Source of the DNA: Hyphomicrobiales bacterium
GTDB lineage: Bacteria; Pseudomonadota; Alphaproteobacteria; Rhizobiales; Rhizobiaceae
DNA length: 35,529 nucleotides
Direction: 5' to 3'
Assembly (NCBI GenBank): GCA_900472395.1
Contig: UCHV01000041.1
Span: 1-35,529, forward strand
Part shown: in pieces, positions 1-5,505 of the stretch
How positions within the stretch are numbered: position 1 is the stretch's first letter
Layout of the letters: the number at the start of each line of letters is the position of its first letter
The notes under the pieces: generated by a model
Told to the model about the DNA's origin: nothing
The model's database searches: none
Seen by the model: the letters and a program-made list of their open reading frames with translations, nothing else
Position numbers and translations under genes: made by a program

Positions 1-67
1 GCGGGTGTTTTTTGAAAGTCTGAAGATCGCCAAGGGAGAACTTTGCCCGGCAGAATCACGGCGCGGC
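1..67. other. Window edge beyond recX, no gene seen
   Basis: Sixty-seven bases downstream of the recX stop. I see no hairpin with a T-run here and no convincing frame, so the end of the queA-tgt-recX transcript is probably outside the window. Confidence 0.4.
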
Positions 68-634
68 TCAGGCCCGGAAACCCATAGCCGCCGTCATTTC
101 TTCGGCTTCGTCGCGGTGGAGCCCAACAATCCGCCGGCAGATTTCCAGACTGAAGCCCTGCCGCGCCATCGATGACAGTTCCTTGGTCACTCGCTTCTCA
201 TCCGCTTCACCACGCCGGTAAGGCCCGAAGCCGCGTTTTCGCGCATAGGCCAGTGCTGCCTGAACGTCGTCGGCATCTTCGAGTGCGATCGACGCAGTCT
301 CCGAATCGACGCCCTTTTCCTGCAGCTTGCGCTGGATCAGGCGTTTCGAGCGGCCGCTCCGCACTCCGGAACGAACTTTGGTTTCTGCATAGTTCTGATC
401 ATCGAGTGCGCCGAGCGTGCGTCCGAATTCGAGCGCCGAATTCGCCAGCACCTGCAGGTCATCGTCGGAAATATCCTCGAATTTCTGCTTGGCCTTGCGC
501 TTGATGGCGTCGCTGAGTTCGCGCTCCGACATCATCCGCCGCGACAGACGATAGATCGTGGAGTTTTTCGACCAGGCCAGCATGCGCGGCGTCACACCGC
601 TAGGCCTTTCCTCTCCGTCGTCCTCGTCCGTCAC
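68..634 (-). CDS. recX: RecX family regulatory protein
   Basis: A 188-residue protein with the helical, basic make-up of RecX, which binds the RecA filament and limits its recombinase and coprotease activity. Recognisable family elements are the early R-x-L-S-x-R and E-L-S-D-A-I-x-R-K segment, the central R-S-x-R-L-I-Q-R-K-L-Q-E-K-G-V repeat-like helix, and the later A-x-x-Y-A-R-K-R-G-F-G-P-Y-R segment. It is somewhat longer than the enterobacterial protein (about 166 residues). The start is GTG with GAGGG eight bases upstream. It begins 11 bp after the tgt stop, so it is probably the last gene of a queA-tgt-recX transcript rather than linked to recA, which is not in this window. The family call is by motif and length only. 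Confidence 0.85.
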   Translation of the reverse strand: MTDEDDGEERPSGVTPRMLAWSKNSTIYRLSRRMMSERELSDAIKRKAKQKFEDISDDDLQVLANSALEFGRTLGALDDQNYAETKVRSGVRSGRSKRLIQRKLQEKGVDSETASIALEDADDVQAALAYARKRGFGPYRRGEADEKRVTKELSSMARQGFSLEICRRIVGLHRDEAEEMTAAMGFRA

Positions 635-645
635 GCCTGAAACCC

Positions 646-1776
646 TCAGAGCTTGTCGATATCGCCCTTTGCCCAGGCCTCCTGCGTCTCCGCATAGAAG
701 TCCTCAAAGCGGCCTTCTGCGATGGACTGGCGGATGCCTTTCATCAGGTCCTGATAGTAGTGAAGATTGTTCCAGGAGAGCAGCATGCCGCCAAGAGCCT
801 CATCCGAGCGGACGAGGTGGTGCAGATAGGCGCGCGAATAATCGCGGGCGGCCGGGCAGCTCGATTCCTCGTCGAGCGGACGCATGTCCTCCGCGTGGCG
901 GGCATTGCGGATGTTGACGCGGCCGCGGCGGGTAAACGCAAGACCATGGCGGCCGGAACGGGTCGGCATGACGCAGTCGAACATGTCGATGCCGCGCGCG
1001 ACGGATTTGAGAATATCGTCCGGTGTGCCGACGCCCATCAGGTAACGCGGTTTTTCGGTCGGCAGAACCGGCAGCGTGGTTTCCAGCATGGAAAGCATCA
1101 CATCCTGCGGCTCGCCAACGGCAAGGCCGCCGACGGCATAACCCTTGAGGTCCAGTTGCTTGAGGCCTTCGGCGGAACGGATACGCAGAGCCGGGATGTC
1201 GCCACCCTGCACGATGCCGAACATGGCCTTGCCGGCCTGCTCACCGAATGCCACACGGCAGCGCTCGGCCCAGCGCAGCGACATTTCCATCGCCCGCTCG
1301 ATTTCTCGTGGTTCTGCCGGCAGTGCCACGCATTCGTCGAGCTGCATCTGGATATCCGAACCCAGCAGGCCCTGGATTTCGATCGAGCGCTCCGGCGACA
1401 TGTGGTGCAGTGAGCCGTCGACATGGCTCTTGAAGGTCACGCCCTGCTCATCCAGCTTGCGAAGGCCGGATAGCGACATGACCTGAAACCCGCCCGAATC
1501 GGTGAGGATCGGACCGTCCCAGCGGATCAGCTTGTGCAGGCCGCCGAGGCGCGCGACGCGTTCCGCACCCGGCCGCAGCATCAGGTGATAGGTGTTGCCG
1601 AGAATGATATCGGCGCCGGTATCCTTCACCTGATCGAGATACATCGCCTTGACGGTGCCGACCGTGCCGACCGGCATGAAGGCCGGGGTGCGGATCGTTC
1701 CGCGCGGCATGGAAACTTCGCCGAGACGGGCGCCGCCGCTGGTGGCCTTGAGGGTGAACTGAAAGTTTTCGGTCAT
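646..1776 (-). CDS. tgt: Queuine tRNA-ribosyltransferase (tRNA-guanine transglycosylase)
   Basis: A 376-residue enzyme that exchanges guanine-34 of GUN-anticodon tRNAs for preQ1, the step before QueA in queuosine synthesis. The catalytic-site segment T-D-S-G-G-F-Q-V-M-S-L, the substrate-pocket G-G-L-A-V-G-E and the nucleophile segment M-F-D-C-V-M-P-T-R are all present. The C-terminal zinc site is unusual. Where characterised bacterial enzymes have C-x-C-x-x-C, this protein reads S-S-C-P-A-A-R just before Y-S-R-A-Y-L-H-H. The later histidine ligand position (E-H-N-I in the Zymomonas enzyme) reads W-N-N-L. Only one of four ligands therefore survives. The ATG overlaps the queA stop by 4 bp (ATGA), implying translational coupling. 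Confidence 0.95.
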   Translation of the reverse strand: MTENFQFTLKATSGGARLGEVSMPRGTIRTPAFMPVGTVGTVKAMYLDQVKDTGADIILGNTYHLMLRPGAERVARLGGLHKLIRWDGPILTDSGGFQVMSLSGLRKLDEQGVTFKSHVDGSLHHMSPERSIEIQGLLGSDIQMQLDECVALPAEPREIERAMEMSLRWAERCRVAFGEQAGKAMFGIVQGGDIPALRIRSAEGLKQLDLKGYAVGGLAVGEPQDVMLSMLETTLPVLPTEKPRYLMGVGTPDDILKSVARGIDMFDCVMPTRSGRHGLAFTRRGRVNIRNARHAEDMRPLDEESSCPAARDYSRAYLHHLVRSDEALGGMLLSWNNLHYYQDLMKGIRQSIAEGRFEDFYAETQEAWAKGDIDKL

Positions 1777-2861
1777 CGGGGCATCCGGTGCAGCAGGCTG
1801 GAATCGCCATAGGAATAGAAACGGTAGCCGGTATCGATCGCATGGGCGTAGGCGCGCTGCATGGTCTCAAGACCCGCAAAGGCGGAGACCAGCATCATCA
1901 GCGTCGATTTCGGCAGGTGGAAATTGGTCATCAGCAGATCGACCGCCTTGAAGCGGTAACCTGGCGTGATGAAGATGCCTGTGGCATCGCTCCAGGCGTT
2001 GATACGGCCATCGTCGGAGGCGGCACTTTCGACCAGCCGCAACGAAGTCGTGCCGACGCAGACGATGCGCCCGCCCCTCGCCTTGACGGCATTGAGGGCT
2101 TGCGCGGTCTCAGTGCTGACATGGCCGATTTCAAGGTGCATCTTGTGGTCGTCGGTATCATCGGCCTTGACCGGTAAAAACGTGCCGGCGCCGACATGCA
2201 GCGTCACGAAGTGGCGTTCGATGCCGGCCGCGTCGAGGCGCGCAAACAGGTCGGGCGTAAAATGCAGGCCGGCGGTGGGTGCTGCAACGGCACCTTCCTC
2301 GCGGGCGTAGATGGTCTGGTAGTCCTTAGCGTCCTGCTCGTCTTCCGGTCGCTTGGCGGCGATGTAGGGCGGCAGCGGAATATGGCCGGAACCCATGATC
2401 GCCTCGTCCAGCGCCGGGCCGGAAAGATCGAAACGTAGCGTGACTTCACCGCCCTCACCCTTGTCCTCGACCGTCGCCATCAGCGAACCGAGAAGGCAGG
2501 TATTGGCGTCCGATTGGCCGAATTCGATGCGGTCGCCGATCTTGATGCGTTTTCCGGGCTTTGCAAAAGCTTTCCACACGTCCGGTTCCGTGCGCATGTG
2601 CAGCGTGGCCGAAACCTGCTGGCCACCCGCACCTTCGCGGTGCCGGATGCCCTCCAGCTGGGCCGGAATGACCTTGGTGTCATTGAAGACCAGCGCATCG
2701 CCGGGCTTCAAAAAGTCCACGAGATCGCGCACGACATGATCGGCAAGCTCCGGGTCTTCACCCGGTTTGACGACGAGCAGCCGCGCGCTGTCACGCGGAT
2801 TTGCAGGCCGCAATGCGATATTGTCATCGGGAAGATCGAAATCGAACAGGTCTACGCGCAC
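1773..2861 (-). CDS. queA: S-adenosylmethionine:tRNA ribosyltransferase-isomerase QueA
   Basis: A 362-residue cytosolic enzyme that transfers and isomerises the ribosyl part of S-adenosylmethionine onto preQ1 in tRNA, forming epoxyqueuosine. Family hallmarks are the N-terminal V-D-L-F-D-F-D-L-P, the N-D-T-K-V-I-P-A segment, A-A-P-T-A-G-L-H-F, H-V-G-A-G-T-F-x-P-V-K, and the C-terminal L-L-M-T-N-F-H-L-P-K-S-T-L. The start is GTG, with GAAAGG eight bases upstream. It is the first member of the queA-tgt pair. A strong hairpin followed by a T-run on this strand ends about 15 bases before the start codon, so expression must rely on readthrough from ppiB or on an unusual promoter. Confidence 0.96.
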   Translation of the reverse strand: MRVDLFDFDLPDDNIALRPANPRDSARLLVVKPGEDPELADHVVRDLVDFLKPGDALVFNDTKVIPAQLEGIRHREGAGGQQVSATLHMRTEPDVWKAFAKPGKRIKIGDRIEFGQSDANTCLLGSLMATVEDKGEGGEVTLRFDLSGPALDEAIMGSGHIPLPPYIAAKRPEDEQDAKDYQTIYAREEGAVAAPTAGLHFTPDLFARLDAAGIERHFVTLHVGAGTFLPVKADDTDDHKMHLEIGHVSTETAQALNAVKARGGRIVCVGTTSLRLVESAASDDGRINAWSDATGIFITPGYRFKAVDLLMTNFHLPKSTLMMLVSAFAGLETMQRAYAHAIDTGYRFYSYGDSSLLHRMPR

Positions 2862-2875
2862 CGTCCGGGCCTTTC

Positions 2876-2915
2876 AGAAAAAGCGAAACGCCCCGATCCG
2901 TTGCCGGGGCGTTTC
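2876..2915 (-). terminator. Rho-independent terminator after ppiB, directly upstream of queA
   Basis: A 10-bp perfect stem (GAAACGCCCC with GGGGCGTTTC, arms 2885-2894 and 2906-2915) with an 11-base loop. On the minus strand it is followed by GCTTTTTCT. It lies just after the ppiB stop codon and ends about 15 bases before the queA GTG, so it could also act as an attenuator for queA-tgt-recX. Confidence 0.85.
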
Positions 2916-2939
2916 TGATAGAGCGAATGTCCTGAAAAA

Positions 2940-3455
2940 TCAGGCGGCAGCGTCGGCAGCAACGCGGACGGAAACGATCGAATCCGGATCCTGAACGGGC
3001 TCGCCCTTCTTGATCTGGTCGATGAAGTCCATGCCTTCGATGACCTGACCCCAGACGGAATACTGCTTGTTCAGCCACGGAGCGTCGGTGAAGCAGATGA
3101 AGAACTGCGAGTTGGCGGAGTTCGGGTTCTGCGAACGGGCCATCGAGCAGGTACCGCGAACGTGCGGAACAGCCGAGAACTCAGCCTTTAGGTCCGGCTT
3201 GTCCGAGCCGCCCATGCCGGCGCGCGACGGGTTGAAGCTTTCGCCGCCCTTCTTGCCGAACTTGACGTCGCCGGTCTGGGCCATGAAGTCGGGAATGACG
3301 CGGTGGAAAACAACGCCGTCATAGGCCTTTTCGCGCGCCAGTTCCTTGATGCGTGCCACGTGCTCAGGTGCGAGATCCGGCAGAAGCTGGATGACGACCT
3401 TGCCCTTGGTGGTTTCCATGATGATGGTGTTTTCCGGATCTTTGATCTCGGCCAT
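2940..3455 (-). CDS. ppiB: Cytosolic peptidyl-prolyl cis-trans isomerase (cyclophilin type)
   Basis: A 171-residue cyclophilin that catalyses cis-trans isomerisation of proline peptide bonds. The active-site signature V-V-F-H-R-V-I-P-D-F-M-A-Q-T-G-D is followed by M-A-R-S-Q-N-P-N-S-A-N-S-Q-F-F-I and W-L-N-K-Q-Y-S-V-W-G, which holds the tryptophan linked to cyclosporin binding in the family. There is no signal peptide, so it should be cytosolic. The ATG has AAGGAG seven bases upstream. It follows ppiA by 55 bp on the same strand and ends just before a strong terminator. The gene symbol assumes the cytosolic paralogue is named ppiB. Confidence 0.92.
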   Translation of the reverse strand: MAEIKDPENTIIMETTKGKVVIQLLPDLAPEHVARIKELAREKAYDGVVFHRVIPDFMAQTGDVKFGKKGGESFNPSRAGMGGSDKPDLKAEFSAVPHVRGTCSMARSQNPNSANSQFFICFTDAPWLNKQYSVWGQVIEGMDFIDQIKKGEPVQDPDSIVSVRVAADAAA

Positions 3456-3510
3456 GTCTTTTCTCCTTCTTTGGGGTTTTCACCCGGTATGTATCTTTTA
3501 AAGGCGGGCG

Positions 3511-4083
3511 TTATTTGCCCACGGTGACCTTCAGCATGCGGTCCGGATCGGTGACTTCGCCATTGCCGCCGGCACCCTTCTTGATCTTGTCGACATTTTC
3601 CATGCCGGACACGACCTTGCCGACGACCGTGTACTGGCCGTCCAGGCTCGGGTATTTGGTGAACATGATGAAAAATTGCGAGTTGGCGGAATTCGGGCTC
3701 TGCGAACGGGCCATGCCGACCACGCCGCGCTCGAAGGGTGTGCGCGAAAATTCGGCCGGAATATCCGGCATGTCCGAACCACCCATGCCGGCACGGGCCG
3801 GGGCAAAGCTCTTTCCGCCCTGCTTGCCGTACTGAACGTCGCCGGTCTGGGCCATGAAGCCATCGATGACGCGGTGGAAGACGACATTGTCGTATTCGCC
3901 CTTGGCAGCCAGTTCCTTGATCTGCTTGACGTGTTTCGGTGCAAGGTCCGGCAGGAGCTGAACGACGACCGGGCCATCCTTCAGCTGGATGGTCATGGTA
4001 TTGGCATCGCTCGCGGCGAAAGCCGGTGCAGTGAAGGAAGCGGCCATCATGGCGCCAGCAAGGGCAAGGTGAAGCAGTTTCAT
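3511..4083 (-). CDS. ppiA: Exported peptidyl-prolyl cis-trans isomerase (cyclophilin type)
   Basis: A 190-residue cyclophilin with a clear N-terminal signal peptide: a hydrophobic stretch from residue 3 to about 22 with cleavage predicted after A-F-A. It should therefore act in the periplasm. The core carries V-V-F-H-R-V-I-D-G-F-M-A-Q-T-G-D and A-R-S-Q-S-P-N-S-A-N-S-Q-F-F-I. The tryptophan present in the neighbouring paralogue is replaced here (Q-Y-T-V-V-G), a change usually tied to weak cyclosporin sensitivity. GGAG precedes the ATG by six bases. It lies 23 bp after coaD and 55 bp before ppiB, a tandem pair that supplies one cyclophilin to each compartment. Confidence 0.92.
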   Translation of the reverse strand: MKLLHLALAGAMMAASFTAPAFAASDANTMTIQLKDGPVVVQLLPDLAPKHVKQIKELAAKGEYDNVVFHRVIDGFMAQTGDVQYGKQGGKSFAPARAGMGGSDMPDIPAEFSRTPFERGVVGMARSQSPNSANSQFFIMFTKYPSLDGQYTVVGKVVSGMENVDKIKKGAGGNGEVTDPDRMLKVTVGK

Positions 4084-4106
4084 CCGGGGCTCCGTTTGAT
4101 AAACGA

Positions 4107-4601
4107 TCAGCGTTTCAGCTTGGTATTCAGGGCTTCATGAACGGCTGCCGGCACAAAGGTGCTGACGTCGCCGCCCATGGAGGCGATCTGTCGGACCAAT
4201 GTGGCGGTTATCGGTCGCGATGCAATGCCCGCCGGCAGGAAAACTGTCTGCACGTCAGGTGCCATTTGCGCGTTCATGCCGGCCATCTGCATTTCATAAT
4301 CGAGATCGGTGCCATCACGAAGGCCACGGATCAGCACGCTTGCGCCATGCTCGCGTGCCGCATGAATGACGAGGCCGTCGAAGCTGACGACAGAAACGCC
4401 GTCCGCCTTTGCCGGCATCGCCGCCTTGAGTGCGCGACGGATCAGCACCGCCCTCTCCTCGAAGCTGAACAGCGGCACTTTGCCGGGATGTACGCCAATG
4501 CCCACGATAACGGTGCCGGCGACTTTCATCGCCTGCAAAAGCACATCGAGGTGCCCGTTTGTCATCGGATCGAAAGATCCCGGATAAAAAGCAATAGTCA
4601 T
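4107..4601 (-). CDS. coaD: Phosphopantetheine adenylyltransferase
   Basis: A 164-residue enzyme that joins 4'-phosphopantetheine and ATP to give dephospho-coenzyme A. The nucleotidyltransferase motif appears at the very N-terminus (F-Y-P-G-S-F-D-P-M-T-N-G-H), followed by V-L-I-R-G-L-R-D-G-T-D-L-D-Y-E and the C-terminal T-A-T-L-V-R-Q-I-A-S-M-G-G-D-V. I place the start at the internal ATG (4599-4601), because the fold begins there and the length then matches the family (about 160 residues). The frame stays open 43 codons further upstream, but that extension resembles nothing in the family. It is the first gene of the coaD-ppiA-ppiB series. Confidence 0.95.
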   Translation of the reverse strand: MTIAFYPGSFDPMTNGHLDVLLQAMKVAGTVIVGIGVHPGKVPLFSFEERAVLIRRALKAAMPAKADGVSVVSFDGLVIHAAREHGASVLIRGLRDGTDLDYEMQMAGMNAQMAPDVQTVFLPAGIASRPITATLVRQIASMGGDVSTFVPAAVHEALNTKLKR

Positions 4602-4811
4602 GACAGCCAGCCATTGAATTCCTGTGCCTTTTGTCACGGACGCACGCGGATCGCAAGGTGGTGCACCTTTGCGTTCTAAAAGCATGCGGGCGGTTTCTGC
4701 GCGTGAATGCAGGATGAATGCGCCGTTCAAGCGGGTTTCAGGCGGGGCGTGTTTTTATCGATCCTGCAGAGACGGGGAACGGTCCCGGTCGATGCAGCCA
4801 GGAGTAAAAAC

Positions 4812-4904
4812 ATGCTTGTCGCTTTCGTCGTCACCACAATCGGTATTTCGCTCATGGCCGAACTTGTCCTGACGGTAGACGACGTCGACGGGCTTGAAAC
4901 CTGA
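4812..4904 (+). CDS. Very small predicted membrane protein (30 residues)
   Basis: This 30-codon frame begins with ATG seven bases after a good AGGAG ribosome site. It encodes a hydrophobic stretch (L-V-A-F-V-V-T-T-I-G-I-S-L-M-A) followed by an acidic tail (V-D-D-V-D-G-L-E-T), which is a plausible single membrane helix with a short charged end. It is the first of three tiny plus-strand frames with the same architecture before the terminator at 5378-5413. I do not recognise the family. The ribosome site and composition support coding, but the length alone cannot prove it. Confidence 0.5.
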   Translation: MLVAFVVTTIGISLMAELVLTVDDVDGLET

Positions 4905-5019
4905 ACGCCAGATGAACGGCCTCTTCAGGGAGGCTTCAGAGGGGGAGTGTTAAAAATCCCTCAACAATGCGGAACCAGCATGCCTAAGGCACGTTGGGAG
5001 AACAGAAGGAAATGCGGAG

Positions 5020-5199
5020 ATGTTTGCGAAGAGAAATTCGGCCATGCCGGACAAGATCACCATGATCAGCATCGTATGGACCGCTATGATCGCAGTCATG
5101 ATGACTGCAACTGTCACTCTCTACAATGACAAGTCCGATACGGCTTCGAGAAATTACACGGAGATGACCGGCACTTACCAGGGCGTCTCCTACTACTGA
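5020..5199 (+). CDS. Small predicted membrane protein (59 residues)
   Basis: An ATG-started 59-codon frame with AGAAGGA nine bases upstream. The N-terminus is basic (M-F-A-K-R-N-S), followed by a methionine-rich hydrophobic helix at about residues 14-34 (I-T-M-I-S-I-V-W-T-A-M-I-A-V-M-M-T-A). A polar C-terminus rich in tyrosine and threonine ends in Y-Q-G-V-S-Y-Y. Charge distribution suggests a cytoplasmic N-terminus and periplasmic tail. An internal ATG at 5044 would give 51 residues but has a poorer ribosome site. It is followed after 26 bp by another small membrane frame, so the two are probably co-transcribed. Function unknown. Confidence 0.6.
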   Translation: MFAKRNSAMPDKITMISIVWTAMIAVMMTATVTLYNDKSDTASRNYTEMTGTYQGVSYY

Positions 5200-5225
5200 G
5201 GCTTTTAAGCCCGGAAAGGTATGAG

Positions 5226-5360
5226 ATGTTCTTGACCATGACAGTTCTTGCCGGGCTGATCAGCACAATGTTTGTCGCCACAGTCGTGTCTTCGATCGCA
5301 GAACTCCGCAAGGAGCGTCACGATCTTGAGGATTTTGCCCGCCGCCACAGGGCATTTTGA
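5226..5360 (+). CDS. Small predicted membrane protein with basic-acidic tail (44 residues)
   Basis: An ATG-started 44-codon frame with AAAGG six bases upstream. Residues 2-23 form a hydrophobic helix (F-L-T-M-T-V-L-A-G-L-I-S-T-M-F-V-A-T-V-V). A highly charged amphipathic tail follows (E-L-R-K-E-R-H-D-L-E-D-F-A-R-R-H-R), which fits a single-pass protein with a cytoplasmic C-terminus. The stop lies 17 bases before the terminator at 5378-5413, which fits a short transcript ending there. No family recognised. Confidence 0.6.
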   Translation: MFLTMTVLAGLISTMFVATVVSSIAELRKERHDLEDFARRHRAF

Positions 5361-5377
5361 GGCTTCGAATTATGAAC

Positions 5378-5413
5378 AAAAAAGCCGGGTGATAAATTTC
5401 ACCCGGCTTTTTT
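5378..5413. terminator. Bidirectional terminator hairpin after the small-ORF cluster
   Basis: A perfect 15-bp inverted repeat (arms 5378-5392 and 5399-5413, core GCCGGGTGA with TCACCCGGC) flanked by six A on the left and six T on the right. It can stop transcription from either side. It closes the plus-strand small-ORF group and backs up the gyrA terminator. Confidence 0.9.
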
Positions 5414-5464
5414 GCTGTCTGCAATATGAACGAAGATGAACGTGAAAGTCTTTTTCGTTCATTC

Positions 5465-5499
5465 GTCAAAAGAAAAGGCCGGGATCTCTCCCGGCCTTT
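5465..5499 (-). terminator. Rho-independent terminator of gyrA
   Basis: Stem AAAGGCCGGG (5474-5483) and CCCGGCCTTT (5490-5499) with a six-base loop. On the minus strand it is followed by TCTTTTGACG. It starts seven bases past the gyrA stop codon. Confidence 0.85.
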
Positions 5500-5505
5500 G
5501 TCGCT

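Noticed and set aside
2862..2939. Possible preQ1 riboswitch in front of queA
   Set aside because: The 78-bp gap is filled by a simple terminator hairpin and lacks the preQ1 aptamer elements I would expect.
4602..4730. N-terminal extension of CoaD by 43 codons
   Set aside because: The nucleotidyltransferase fold starts at the internal ATG, and the extension is unlike any CoaD.
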